Positions 54,143 to 63,074 of a DNA stretch of 64,000 nt are shown here, one piece after another. Both the position numbers and the translations under genes were made by a program. The notes below the pieces were generated by a model. That model worked only from the letters and a program-made list of their open reading frames with translations, ran no database searches and was not told the origin of the DNA. The stretch's first letter is position 1, and each line of letters opens with the position of its first letter. The DNA comes from Paracoccus jeotgali (GTDB taxonomy: Bacteria > Pseudomonadota > Alphaproteobacteria > Rhodobacterales > Rhodobacteraceae): NCBI RefSeq assembly GCF_002865605.1, contig NZ_CP025583.1, positions 290,501 to 354,500 of the forward strand, given 5' to 3'.

Positions 54143-55578
54143 GCGAATTGTGGTTCGACCCCAGCGAGATCCTGATTGGCGGCACCTGGCGTCCGGCGGC
54201 CGAGCGGCTGGCGGTCAGCGACCCCTCGACCGGCGAGAGCTTCGCCGAGATCGCGCGTGGCACGCCCGCGGATATCGACGAGGCGGTGGCGGCGGCGCAG
54301 GCCGCGCGGGATGGCGAATGGGGCCGGCTGACCGCGACCGAGCGCGGGCGCATCCTGACCCGCATCGGTCAGCAGGTCGCGGCGCGGGCGGATGACCTCG
54401 CCCGCATCGAGGCGCGCGATGTCGGCAAGCCGCTGTCGCAGGCCCGCGCCGATGCGCTGGCGCTGGCGCGCTATCTGGAATTCTACGGCGGTGCCGCCGA
54501 CAAGATCATGGGCGAGACCATCCCCTATCAGCAGGGCTACAGCGTCTGGACCCTGCGCGAGCCGCATGGCGTGACCGGCCATATCGTGCCCTGGAACTAT
54601 CCGATGCAGATCATCGGCCGCTCGGTCGGGGCGGCGCTGGCGATGGGAAATGCCTGCGTCCTGAAACCGGCCGAGGATGCCAGTCTGACCGCGCTCGCCT
54701 TCGCGCGGATCGCGAACGACGCCGGGCTGCCGGCGGGGGCGCTGAACGTGGTGCCGGGTCTCGGCGCCGAGGCCGGGGCCGCGCTGGCGGGCCATCCCGG
54801 CGTGCAGCATGTCAGCTTTACCGGCTCGGTCGGGGTCGGGGCGCTGATCCAGCAGGCGGCGGGGCGCAACGTGGTGCCCGTGACGCTGGAACTGGGCGGG
54901 AAATCCCCGCAGATCGTCTTTGATGACGCCGATCTGGACCGGGCGCTGCCGTTTCTGGTCAATGCGGGTATCCAGAACGCCGGGCAGACCTGTTCGGCCG
55001 CGTCGCGGATCCTGGTGCAGGCAAGCTGCCTTGACCGGGTGCTGGCGCGCATGGCCGAGGCCTATCGCGGGCTGCGCGCCGGTCCGGCGCTGCGCGACCT
55101 GTCGCTGGGGCCGCTGATCTCGGCTCGGCAGAAGCAGGTGGTGACGGGGTATCTGGACCTTGCCCGCGACCTGCAGATCGCCGCCACGGGCGAGATCGTC
55201 CCCGACGCGCCCGAGGGCGGGCATTACGTGGCGCCGCATCTGCTGGTCGGTCCCGCCGATCACCGGCTGGCGCAAGAAGAGATCTTCGGCCCCGTGCAGA
55301 TCGTCATCCCCTTCGAGGATGAGGCCGATGCCCTTCGCATCGCCAACGGTACGGATTACGGGCTGGTCGCGGGGGTGTGGACGCAGGACGGGCCCCGCGC
55401 GTTGCGGCTGTCGCGCGGGCTGCGGGCGGGGCAGGTGTTTCTGAACAATTACGGCGCCGGCGGCGGGGTCGAGCTGCCCTTCGGCGGCACCGGCAAATCC
55501 GGGCATGGCCGCGAAAAGGGGTTCGAGGCGCTGTATGGCTTCTCGACCCTGAAGACGGTGGCGGCGTGGCATGGGTAG
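54139..55578 (+). CDS. aldehyde dehydrogenase (betaine-aldehyde-dehydrogenase-like)
   Basis: An NAD(P)-dependent aldehyde dehydrogenase of 479 residues. The GTG at 54139 in a GTGA overlap is preferred because GGAG precedes it by 6 nt; an ATG at 54127 is also in frame. NAD-binding and catalytic features include VPWNYPMQ near 150-157, FTGSVGVGALI near 227-237, catalytic Glu251 in LELGGKSPQ and Cys285 in NAGQTCSAASR. FGGTGKSGHGREKG lies near the end. Coupling to an ABC importer suggests the imported compound yields an aldehyde. The substrate is unknown; betaine aldehyde, gamma-aminobutyraldehyde or similar are possible. Confidence 0.9.
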   Translation: MSELWFDPSEILIGGTWRPAAERLAVSDPSTGESFAEIARGTPADIDEAVAAAQAARDGEWGRLTATERGRILTRIGQQVAARADDLARIEARDVGKPLSQARADALALARYLEFYGGAADKIMGETIPYQQGYSVWTLREPHGVTGHIVPWNYPMQIIGRSVGAALAMGNACVLKPAEDASLTALAFARIANDAGLPAGALNVVPGLGAEAGAALAGHPGVQHVSFTGSVGVGALIQQAAGRNVVPVTLELGGKSPQIVFDDADLDRALPFLVNAGIQNAGQTCSAASRILVQASCLDRVLARMAEAYRGLRAGPALRDLSLGPLISARQKQVVTGYLDLARDLQIAATGEIVPDAPEGGHYVAPHLLVGPADHRLAQEEIFGPVQIVIPFEDEADALRIANGTDYGLVAGVWTQDGPRALRLSRGLRAGQVFLNNYGAGGGVELPFGGTGKSGHGREKGFEALYGFSTLKTVAAWHG

Positions 55579-55763
55579 GGCGCCGCAGCGCGGCTGGCGC
55601 TGACGTCGCGGATGGGGCGTCGTCCGGTTCAGGGTCGCATCATGCGCGGCAGCGATTGAACCTTTGGCGACTAGCCTAAGCCCCCCACAGCCCGAAGCCG
55701 CGCCAGATCGCCGCTTTACCACCCCGACACTCGCGCACGCGACCCCGCACCCGCTCGCGCCGC

Positions 55764-55792
55764 TTCCCTTTCGGCGCGTCAGGCGCTAGGCA
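55764..55792 (+). promoter_or_regulatory. candidate promoter for a leaderless RecD-like transcript
   Basis: TTCCCT (55764-55769) and TAGGCA (55787-55792), spacing 17 bp, with the -10 ending 6 nt before the ATG at 55799. No Shine-Dalgarno is present. The rest of the 220-bp gap from 55579 holds nothing I recognise. Confidence 0.38.
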
Positions 55793-55798
55793 TCCGCC

Positions 55799-57322
55799 AT
55801 GACCCTGCCCATGCTTTCCCCGGATCAGGCCGACGCCTGGGACTCCCTGTCGGCGCTGCTGTCCGAGGCGGGGGTCGATCTGCTGTCCGAGGAAATTGCC
55901 CCGCCCAAGCCCGGCAAGGGTCGCGTCATGGCGGTGATCGGCAAGGCCGGGTCGGGCAAGACCATGATTCTGGCCGAACTGACCAAGGCCATTCGCGCGG
56001 CTGGCGTCGATCTGATCAGCGGCGATTACGAGGGCCGCAAGCGCAAGGACCGGCGCACGGTCGCGGTGCTGGCGCCGACCAACAAGGCCGCCTTCGTGCT
56101 GCGGATGCGGGGCGTGCCGGCGACGACGATCCACCGCATCCTCTATACGCCGATGTATGACCCGGAATATGAACGCATCGCCGATTGGCTGACCGGCGCG
56201 GGCGAGCGTCCCAGCATCGAGGGGCTAAGCGATGCCGCCCTCGACCGGGCGCGGGCCTTCTATGACCTGCACGCCTCGATCCCCGGCGCGCTGGCGGCGG
56301 CGGGGCTGCGCGGCTCGGACTTCATCCGCGGCTGGAAGCGGCGCGAGGATGGGCTGGATATCGGGCTGATCGACGAATCCTCGATGCTGGACGAGCGTCA
56401 GTTCGAGGACCTGCGTGAGATCTTTCCGGTGCTGATCCTGTTCGGCGACCCGGCCCAGCTTGCCCCGGTCGGGCTGTCGGGAGAGATGGTCTTCGACCGC
56501 CTTGCCGCCCCGCAAAAGCTGGTGCTGAGCCGCGTCCACCGGCAGGCCGGCGACAGCCCGATTCTGGACCTCGCCCACGCCCTTGGCGACGACGCGCTGG
56601 ATTTCGCCGGGTTCGAACGGATGGTCCGGCAGGCGGCCGAGGCCGATCCCCGCGTCATCTGGGCCGAGCGGGTGGAATCCGACCTGATGGCGCGCAGCCC
56701 GGTGCTGGTCTGGCGCAACGCCACCCGCATCCGCCTGATCACCGCCTTTCGCGCCGCCTTCGGCGCCCCCGCCGACCAGCTTTTGCCGGGTGAGCCGCTG
56801 ATCTGCGACGGGCTGGAACTGCCGCTGAAGCACCGCAACAAGCGCATCGACCTCGAGGCGCGGGGGCTGATCAAGGGCGCGCAGGTGGTCTATCTGGGGC
56901 CGGGGAAAAAGCCCGGCTTCTCGCGCCTGCATGTCATCGGCGCCGAAGAGCCGCGCCTGTCCGCCGCCTCGATCGTCAAGATCGAGACCCCGGACGAGGA
57001 AGAGCCCTTTATCCCCTTCGCCGCCAATATGGGCGCGAGTTTCCTGCACGGCGCCGCCGTCACCATCCACAAGGCGCAGGGCAGCCAGTGGCCGGATGTG
57101 CAGGTCTTTGCGCCCGACATCTCGGCCGCCGCGTGGTCGGGGCGGAGCGAATCCGGCATCGCGCTGTGGAAGCGGCTGACCTATGTCGCCATCACCCGCG
57201 CGCAAGAGCGGCTGCATTGGGTCACGCGGCCCCGGCTGGCCCGTCCGGCGGGGCCGCTGGCCATCGACGACCTGACCGTGCCCTCGCCGGTGCTGCGGCT
57301 GGACGCGCAGGCCGAAGGCTAG
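55799..57322 (+). CDS. RecD-like superfamily 1 ATPase/helicase
   Basis: This 507-residue SF1B-type helicase resembles viral Dda and RecD2-like proteins. Motif I is IGKAGSGKT (47-55), motif Ia TVAVLAPTNKAA near 87-98, Walker B GLIDESSML near 188-196, motif III FGDPAQLAPVG near 213-223, motif IV-like VWRNATRIRL, motif V TIHKAQGSQW near 421-430 and motif VI YVAITRAQERLHW near 461-473. No nuclease domain is visible. A role in DNA repair or replication restart is likely but unproven. Its stop overlaps the stop of the convergent EcsC gene. Confidence 0.9.
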   Translation: MTLPMLSPDQADAWDSLSALLSEAGVDLLSEEIAPPKPGKGRVMAVIGKAGSGKTMILAELTKAIRAAGVDLISGDYEGRKRKDRRTVAVLAPTNKAAFVLRMRGVPATTIHRILYTPMYDPEYERIADWLTGAGERPSIEGLSDAALDRARAFYDLHASIPGALAAAGLRGSDFIRGWKRREDGLDIGLIDESSMLDERQFEDLREIFPVLILFGDPAQLAPVGLSGEMVFDRLAAPQKLVLSRVHRQAGDSPILDLAHALGDDALDFAGFERMVRQAAEADPRVIWAERVESDLMARSPVLVWRNATRIRLITAFRAAFGAPADQLLPGEPLICDGLELPLKHRNKRIDLEARGLIKGAQVVYLGPGKKPGFSRLHVIGAEEPRLSAASIVKIETPDEEEPFIPFAANMGASFLHGAAVTIHKAQGSQWPDVQVFAPDISAAAWSGRSESGIALWKRLTYVAITRAQERLHWVTRPRLARPAGPLAIDDLTVPSPVLRLDAQAEG

Positions 57323-58134
57323 GCGCCGCTGCGGTCGCGGGCTTTCTGTTCCAGACTGCGGATGCGGGTGATCAGCCGCTCGGTCAGCGCCTCGCGCGGC
57401 AGGCCTGTTTCGTGCGCCAGCCGGATCATGCCGAACTGGACGCGGGCGAGTTCCTGATAATAGCGCGCGAAGGTGTAGTTGATCGAGGCGCCCGCCACCG
57501 CGCCCAGCACCGGCACCGATTGCGCGCCGACCTTGGCCAGCATCCGCGACGCTACCTGCGGCGCAAAGCGCGAGATCAGCGTCTGCAGCGCGCGCCCGCC
57601 CACCGCCAGCCGCGCCGCGACAAAGGCGGTGTCGGTGCCGTCGTCATCGGTCAGCGGCCCGCCGCTGGCAAAGATGCGCAGCGCCTCGGTCTGGATTTCC
57701 TCGCTGTTGGTGTCCAGCCCGTGTTCCTCGGCGATTTCGAGGATGGCGCGCAGCAGGATCGTGACCGTCAGCGGCAGTTCGATCAGCGCGCCGGTCAGCC
57801 CGGCCGCACCGCCCACCGCACCGACCGCCGTCGTGCCCAGCCGGTTGAACCAGTCGCCCCGGTCGCGCACCGCCCCGCGCGAGGCCGAGGCGAGCTTGAA
57901 CGTCCGCCGCATGGCGCCCGCCACCGCGCGCTCGATCGGCTTGCGCAGGTATGAGGGCAGCTTTTGCACCAGCTGCTCGCCGCCGCCGCCGATCCGGTCC
58001 AGAATCTCCATCCCCAGGCCGCGGGCCTCGACATAGCGCCGGGCGAGGCGGTCGATCTCGCGCAGGATCGAGTCGTCGGTGATCGGGGGCAGGACGATCT
58101 GGGACTGTGTCTCGGTGCCGTCAGGCTTGGCCAT
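57319..58134 (-). CDS. EcsC family protein
   Basis: A 271-residue protein of the EcsC family, whose members are found near ABC transporters or as staphylolytic-like stress proteins; the function is not settled. It starts MAKPDGTETQSQIV. The central region has GTTAVGAVGGAAGLTGALIELPLTV, given here as its two halves GTTAVGAVGGAA and GLTGALIELPLTV near 100-125, two hydrophobic stretches, and ALQTLISRFAPQVASRMLAK near 182-201. No signal peptide is seen. It overlaps the upstream GNAT gene by 14 nt and converges with the RecD-like gene. Confidence 0.85.
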   Translation of the reverse strand: MAKPDGTETQSQIVLPPITDDSILREIDRLARRYVEARGLGMEILDRIGGGGEQLVQKLPSYLRKPIERAVAGAMRRTFKLASASRGAVRDRGDWFNRLGTTAVGAVGGAAGLTGALIELPLTVTILLRAILEIAEEHGLDTNSEEIQTEALRIFASGGPLTDDDGTDTAFVAARLAVGGRALQTLISRFAPQVASRMLAKVGAQSVPVLGAVAGASINYTFARYYQELARVQFGMIRLAHETGLPREALTERLITRIRSLEQKARDRSGA

Positions 58135-58702
58135 GGGGCGTTTCCTTTGCTGAACCCTCGCCGGGGTCTATTTCCGTGCAGGCCGGTCCGGGCTCGGGGT
58201 CCGCAGGGGGCGCTGTCGCAATGCCCGGCGCCCGCGTCACCTGACCTGTCACGTCAACCCATGCCCCCGGCACAAGTTCCAGCCCCAGCACCCGGTCAGG
58301 GTTGGTCGGCGGCGGCATCTCGACCCCGTCCAGCCGGGCAAAGCCAAAGCGCGAGTAATAGGGCGCATCGCCCACCAGCATCACCCGCTGCCAGCCAAGC
58401 GCGCGCGCCCGCGCCAGGCTTTCGCGCATCAGCAAGCCGCCCAGCCCCTCGCCCTGCGCGGTCGGGTGGACCGCCACCGGCCCCAGCAGCAGCGCTGGCC
58501 GCCCGCCCACCCGCACCGGCCAATAGCGGATCGCGGCGCGCAGCGTGCCGCCCTGCCGCAGCAGCAGGCACAGATCGGCCACCGGCTCGACATCCTCGCG
58601 CAGGCGATAGGACGACAGCGCGGTGCGGCCGGGGGCAAAGCACAGGTCCATCAGCGCTTCGACCTCGTGCCAGTCGCTGGGCCGTTCCTCGCAAAGCTCC
58701 AT
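58121..58702 (-). CDS. GNAT family N-acetyltransferase
   Basis: This 193-residue protein starts MELCEERPSDWHEV at 58702. It has the acetyl-CoA loop GPVAVHPTAQGEGLGGLLM near 73-91 and ALGWQRVMLVGDAPYYSRFGF near 98-118 (in two parts: ALGWQRVMLVG and DAPYYSRFGF), the YhbS-like GNAT pattern. The C-terminal 40 residues are low complexity. Substrate unknown. It overlaps the EcsC gene by 14 nt on the same strand, so the two are probably coupled. Confidence 0.87.
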   Translation of the reverse strand: MELCEERPSDWHEVEALMDLCFAPGRTALSSYRLREDVEPVADLCLLLRQGGTLRAAIRYWPVRVGGRPALLLGPVAVHPTAQGEGLGGLLMRESLARARALGWQRVMLVGDAPYYSRFGFARLDGVEMPPPTNPDRVLGLELVPGAWVDVTGQVTRAPGIATAPPADPEPGPACTEIDPGEGSAKETPHGQA

Positions 58703-58740
58703 CCGCGGTTCCTGCCCTGTTGACTGCCGGTTCGCGCCGC

Positions 58741-58768
58741 TGCCTAGCATGTCGGGCGCAGGTTGCAA
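58741..58768 (-). promoter_or_regulatory. candidate promoter of the GNAT-EcsC pair
   Basis: On the minus strand TTGCAA (58768-58763) and TAGGCA (58746-58741), spacing 16 bp, lie about 40 bp before the GNAT start. Confidence 0.42.
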
Positions 58769-58826
58769 GAATCCGGTGGACGCCGGCGGCGCAGGATTGC
58801 ACGATGCAGCCCCGACAGGAGGCCCC

Positions 58827-59426
58827 ATGTTCTACCGACCCGAAGCCGGCCACGGCCTGCCGCATAACCCGCTGAACGCCATCATCGCCCCGCGCCCCAT
58901 CGGCTGGATCTCGAGCCGGGGCGAGGCGGGCGACAATCTTGGCCCCTACAGCTTCTTCAACGCCATCGCCTATGCACCGCCGCAGGTGATGTTCTCGTCC
59001 GTCTCGGCCAAGCCCGACCGCAACGGCACCAAGGACAGCGTCGCCCAGATCGCGCAAAGCGGGGTGTTCTGCGTCAACATCCCCTCTGCCGCGCAGGCCG
59101 AGGCGGTCAACGCCTCGAGCGCGCCGATGCCCGCAGGCGTCAGCGAGTTCGAGGCCTGCGGCATCGCCATGGCCGAGTGTCGGACCATCGACTGCCCGCG
59201 CGTGGCCGAAGCGCCCGCCGCGCTGGAATGTCGGATGACGCGCATCCTGCGGCTGGCGGGGCCGTCGAACTGGCTGGTGCTGGGCGTCGTGGTCGGCGTT
59301 CACCTGCGCGACGATTGCGTGCTGGACGGGCGGTTCGATCTGCGCGCGGCGGGCTGGCTTGCGCGGATGGGCTATCGCGATTACGCCGCCGTCCATGAGC
59401 TGTTCGAAATGGAGCGTCCCGAATGA
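58827..59426 (+). CDS. flavin reductase family (FMN-binding split barrel) protein
   Basis: This 199-residue flavoprotein starts [18 protein letters not shown], preceded by AGGAGG. The core [21 protein letters not shown] near 21-41 (in two parts: [10 protein letters not shown] and [11 protein letters not shown]) is the FMN-binding signature of the flavin reductase-like group. [18 protein letters not shown] follows near 42-59, with a catalytic-like [15 protein letters not shown] near 70-84. The cofactor and partner are unknown. It overlaps apt by ATGA. Confidence 0.88.
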   Translation: MFYRPEAGHGLPHNPLNAIIAPRPIGWISSRGEAGDNLGPYSFFNAIAYAPPQVMFSSVSAKPDRNGTKDSVAQIAQSGVFCVNIPSAAQAEAVNASSAPMPAGVSEFEACGIAMAECRTIDCPRVAEAPAALECRMTRILRLAGPSNWLVLGVVVGVHLRDDCVLDGRFDLRAAGWLARMGYRDYAAVHELFEMERPE

Positions 59427-59959
59427 CCGCCCGCACTGTCCGCGACTATATCCGCACCATCCACGACTTCCCGCATGAGGGCATCCTGTTCCGCGACGTG
59501 ACCACGCTGTTCGCCGATGCGCGCGGCTTTCGCATGGCGGTCGACCAGATCCTGCACGACCATACCGGGCAGCGCATCGACAAGGTGGTGGGTCTCGAGG
59601 CGCGGGGGTTCATTCTGGGCGGCGCGGTGGCGCACCAGCTCTCGACCGGGTTCGTGCCGATCCGCAAAAAGGGCAAGCTGCCCGGCGCGGTGATCTCCGA
59701 GGCGTATACGCTGGAATATGGCGAGGCGGTGATGGAGATCCATGACGACGCGCTGAAGCCCGGCGACAAGGTGCTGATCGTCGACGACCTGCTGGCCACC
59801 GGCGGCACCGCCGAGGCCAGCGTCAAGCTGTGCCGCCGATTGGGGGCCGAGGTGGTGGGCTGCGCCTTCGTCATCGATCTGCCTGAACTGGGCGGCCGCA
59901 AGCGGCTGGAGCGGACGGGCATCCCGGTGACGGCGCTGTGCGAGTTCGACGGGGCGTGA
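59423..59959 (+). CDS. apt: adenine phosphoribosyltransferase
   Basis: Apt salvages adenine to AMP with PRPP. The 178-residue protein has the N-terminal [20 protein letters not shown] near 6-25, [17 protein letters not shown] near 54-70 and the PRPP-binding [17 protein letters not shown] near 115-131. The length fits. The start at 59423 overlaps the flavin reductase stop. Confidence 0.95.
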   Translation: MTARTVRDYIRTIHDFPHEGILFRDVTTLFADARGFRMAVDQILHDHTGQRIDKVVGLEARGFILGGAVAHQLSTGFVPIRKKGKLPGAVISEAYTLEYGEAVMEIHDDALKPGDKVLIVDDLLATGGTAEASVKLCRRLGAEVVGCAFVIDLPELGGRKRLERTGIPVTALCEFDGA

Positions 59960-60072
59960 GGGTCTGATCTTTAGGGCGCTGTGCGACCCCAACGGCGGGT
60001 GCGGGTTCGCGCGGCCCGCGCGACGCCTGCGATGGCTTCTGCTTCCTCACTGGCGACAGGTCACGTCCTCGA

Positions 60073-60690
60073 TCAACGGGCACGCCCGTTCCATTCAGGC
60101 GGGCGCTTGCCGACCCAGGCGAAGAAGCGCGCCAGCGTCGGATGGGCGCGCAGGGCGGCGGGGGTGTTGTAGTGGCGGGCGAGTTCGGTCTCGCTCAGCG
60201 CCTTGTGGATCGCCTTGTGGCAGGCGTGGTGGATCAGGATCACCGGCCCGCCCTTGCCGCCCCGCAGCTTGGGTATCAGGTGATGCCGGCTTTGCGGCAC
60301 GCCGTGCGGGATCGGCCGGTCGCATAAGGGGCAGAGCGGGATGGTGGGGTCCGCGTCGCCGGCATCCGTGTGAGGCTGGATTGCATCGTCAGGGTTGGGC
60401 GGCGCGGCATTGGATTGGAGCGACTTCGTTCGAGTCCAGTGGGGAAGCGCCGCATCTGTGCCATCGCGGGATTCGGCGTCGGCGGGCGTGGATCGCGGTG
60501 AGGCCGAGCGGCGAGGGACCGGATCGGACGTGTAAGCGCCGGACCGAGCAATTGCTTCTGGCTCTGACCATGGCAGAGCGGGCGGCGCTACCTCCCCCGC
60601 CCGCGCATCGTCAGGCCCCATGTCCGACCGCGCATCCATCGCCCGGTTGCCAGACCGGCGACGATTGCGGCTGCGGCGCGAGTGGGCCAT
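60073..60690 (-). CDS. HNH-endonuclease-like protein with disordered N-terminus
   Basis: The C-terminal 90 residues form an HNH-like zinc domain: CPLCDRPIPHGVPQSRHHLI, then KLRGGKGGPVILIHHACHKAIH and a helical end with LARFFAWVGKRPPEW (the first two are the cysteine pair and His core). About 115 residues before it are low complexity, rich in Pro, Asp, Arg and Ala. The start is uncertain: 60690 lies 4 nt after the MFS stop, while ATGs at 60639 and 60621 are also in frame and any may be used. Homologues that I recall contain only the HNH part. The cellular role is unknown. Confidence 0.62.
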   Translation of the reverse strand: MAHSRRSRNRRRSGNRAMDARSDMGPDDARAGEVAPPALPWSEPEAIARSGAYTSDPVPRRSASPRSTPADAESRDGTDAALPHWTRTKSLQSNAAPPNPDDAIQPHTDAGDADPTIPLCPLCDRPIPHGVPQSRHHLIPKLRGGKGGPVILIHHACHKAIHKALSETELARHYNTPAALRAHPTLARFFAWVGKRPPEWNGRAR

Positions 60691-60694
60691 CAGT

Positions 60695-62365
60695 TTACAC
60701 GTCGAGCTTGCCGCGCAGGGGCACGTCGGCATGGGCCGAGGCGTTGTGCCGCTCGATCATGCGGTGGACGGTCGGCTCGCCCGGTCCCTTGTGCAGCGCG
60801 TGCAGCGCCTGCGTCACATCGGTATCGACCACCGTCCGCCTTGTGTTGTGGCGGATATAGTCGTCCCAGGTGGCGATGTGATAGCTTTCCGACCAGTGAT
60901 CCGGCATCTCGAGATCGCGCAGCAGCACCCAGGCCCGCGCGCCGTCGCGGCGGCGGATGTCGCGGCGTTGGACCATCAGGGACAGGAACTCTTCGGTGTC
61001 CTCGGGGGCGATGTGATAATCGACCATGACCATGATCGGCCCCGACCGCCCGCGCAGGTCGAGACCCAGAACCGGCTCTCGGAAGCGGTTGGCGGGTGAC
61101 AGGTCGGACTGGCTGAACTCTGGCATGCGCAGGGGAATCCCCAGTGCTGCGGCCGCCAGCAACCCGACCGCGGCCATGATCAGCGCATCCTCGAACCCGT
61201 AGGCCTGCGCCAGTGCGCCCCACAGCCACGCCCCGGCCGCCATGCCGCCGAAGGCGACCGTCTGATACAGCGCCAGTGCCCGCGCCACGACCCAGCGCGG
61301 CGTCGAAAGCTGCACGGCGACGTTGAACAGCGACAGCACGATGACCCAGGACATCCCCGCCGGAAACAGCGCCAGCGCCTGAACCCAGACCGTGTCGCTG
61401 TAACCCAGCACGGCGGTCGCCACGGCGAACTGGATCATCCCGAGGCGCAGGATCGCCTCGTTCGACAGCCGCGCCCGGATGCGGGCATTGGTCAACGCAC
61501 CCAGAATCGCACCCAGCCCGAAGAAGCCCAGCAGCAGGCCGAACAGCAGCGACCCGCCCTCGGGGTGGGATTTCGCCACCAGCGGCAGCAGCGCCATGAC
61601 AGCGGTGCCGGACACGCCGAAAGCCCCCGCCCGGACCAGGACCCGCACCAGATGGGGCGACAGCGCGACATAGCGCAGCCCGGCGCCCACGGCCGAGACG
61701 AAGGGCTCTCGCGCGGCGGTGCGGGGGGGATAGTCGGGCCGCCACCGCGCCATGGCGAAGACCAGCGGGATATAGCTGACCGCGTTGACGAGAAAACCCA
61801 CCGCCGCGCCGGCCGCGGCCACGATCAGACCGCCCGCCGCCGGCCCGACCGAGCGCATCAGGTTGAACCCGACCGAATTCAGCGTCACCGCCTGCGGCAG
61901 ATCTTCACGCGGCACCAGATCGCCCATGCTGGCCTGCCAGGGCGGATTGTACAGCGCCTGACCCATTCCGATCAGGAAGGTCATCGCCAGCAGCGACCAG
62001 GGCGTGATCGCGCCGAAATACGCCATCCCGGCCAGAACCGCAGACATGGCGGCCATGAACAGGATCGCCGCCATCATGATCTGGCGCCGGTCGAAGATGT
62101 CGGCCAGGGCCCCCGACACCAGCGCGAACAGCATGATCGGCAGGGTGTTCGACGCCTGCACCAGCGCGATCAGCGTCGCGTTGGTGGTCAGCTGCGTCAT
62201 CAGCCAAGCCGCCGCCACCGCCTGCACCAGCCCGCCGAAATTGCTGACGATGGTCGCGCTCCACAACACTCGAAAGGCCGAGTGGCGGAAGGGCGCGAAT
62301 GTCGAGGGCGTGGCGCCGTTCAGGGTCGCGGCGGGCTTGGCGGACGAGGGGGCGGGTCTGGGCAT
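60695..62365 (-). CDS. MFS transporter of the MFS_3 (EntS-like) family
   Basis: This 556-residue protein starts MPRPAPSSAKPAAT at 62365. About 12 membrane segments cover residues 30-420, with FRVLWSATIVSNFGGLVQAV near 32-51, a family-like start. A soluble C-terminal domain of about 125 residues follows (VDYHIAPEDTEEFLSLM and DYIRHNTRRTVVD), as in the long PF05977-type exporters. The substrate is unknown; siderophore or drug export is possible. An HNH gene begins 4 nt after its stop. Confidence 0.88.
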   Translation of the reverse strand: MPRPAPSSAKPAATLNGATPSTFAPFRHSAFRVLWSATIVSNFGGLVQAVAAAWLMTQLTTNATLIALVQASNTLPIMLFALVSGALADIFDRRQIMMAAILFMAAMSAVLAGMAYFGAITPWSLLAMTFLIGMGQALYNPPWQASMGDLVPREDLPQAVTLNSVGFNLMRSVGPAAGGLIVAAAGAAVGFLVNAVSYIPLVFAMARWRPDYPPRTAAREPFVSAVGAGLRYVALSPHLVRVLVRAGAFGVSGTAVMALLPLVAKSHPEGGSLLFGLLLGFFGLGAILGALTNARIRARLSNEAILRLGMIQFAVATAVLGYSDTVWVQALALFPAGMSWVIVLSLFNVAVQLSTPRWVVARALALYQTVAFGGMAAGAWLWGALAQAYGFEDALIMAAVGLLAAAALGIPLRMPEFSQSDLSPANRFREPVLGLDLRGRSGPIMVMVDYHIAPEDTEEFLSLMVQRRDIRRRDGARAWVLLRDLEMPDHWSESYHIATWDDYIRHNTRRTVVDTDVTQALHALHKGPGEPTVHRMIERHNASAHADVPLRGKLDV

Positions 62366-62382
62366 GGCAGGCAGGATGTCCC

Positions 62383-62420
62383 GAAAAAATGCCTCCCGCA
62401 AGCGGTGTTGCGGGAGGCAT
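62383..62420 (-). terminator. intrinsic terminator of the GlsB-type gene
   Basis: ATGCCTCCCGCAA pairs with TTGCGGGAGGCAT (13 bp perfect, 6-nt loop), followed on the minus strand by six T residues. It lies 75 nt after the GlsB-type stop and 18 nt before the MFS start. Confidence 0.88.
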
Positions 62421-62494
62421 GGTGTTGATCGTTCACTTGTTTGCGCGGATCAGACGCGGCCCGTCGGGCGGCAGCCGGATCAGCGGCGGGCGGG

Positions 62495-62749
62495 TCAGCG
62501 CGACCGGGTGACCAGCCCCAGAAGCACCAGCAGGATCACCGCGCCGATGGTGGCGTACAGGATCGAGCCGATGATGTTCGTGCCCTGGCCGCCGCCCATC
62601 CCCAACGCGGGAAACAGAAGCGACGCGATCAGCGCGCCGACGATGCCGACGACGATGTTGACCAGCAGGCCCTGACCGTGACCCTTGACGATCTGGCCCG
62701 CCAGCCAGCCGGCAATGGCGCCGATGATGATTGCGATGATGATTCCCAT
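62495..62749 (-). CDS. GlsB/YeaQ/YmgE family membrane protein
   Basis: This 84-residue protein of the transglycosylase-associated family begins MGIIIAIIIGAIAGWLAGQI and has three membrane segments (about 3-22, 32-50 and 62-81). VKGHGQGLLVNIVVGIVGA near 21-39 and GTNIIGSILYATIGAV near 56-71 match the family. Members respond to stress; the molecular role is unknown. Start at 62749. It has its own intrinsic terminator. Confidence 0.9.
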   Translation of the reverse strand: MGIIIAIIIGAIAGWLAGQIVKGHGQGLLVNIVVGIVGALIASLLFPALGMGGGQGTNIIGSILYATIGAVILLVLLGLVTRSR

Positions 62750-63074
62750 GGAATGCCCCTTCAGATTTTGCAACGCGACGGCGTGGCCCGGCCTTGGGTC
62801 GGTCGTGACCGTCGGGGCGCGGGCCGATCATGGCGGTGGAACGCGGCATTCTGACGCAAGGTTCCGCGCGCGTTCGCTTTTTCCCGGTTCGGTGCAGTGC
62901 TGCACCGGCCCCCGGACCGGCCCCGGCTTGCCGCTGGCGGGTGCGGTGCCGCATACTGGCCTGCGCCCGAATCGCGCCAGCCCGAGTTGACCCTATCCAG
63001 AGGCAGGGATAAACGGGCCGTAGCCCAACCCAAACGCGACCGCCGGTCGGTCGCGGAACAAGGGAGCCTCATCT
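62750..63074. other. divergent intergenic region between the GlsB-type gene and nuoA
   Basis: About 325 bp with no convincing gene. It holds the candidate nuo promoter at 62987-63014. Several short GC-rich inverted repeats are present, none with a U-run. Confidence 0.5.
62987..63014 (+). promoter_or_regulatory. candidate nuo operon promoter
   Basis: TTGACC (62987-62992) and ATAAAC (63009-63014), spacing 16 bp, about 60 bp before the nuoA GTG. Motif match by eye. Confidence 0.42.
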
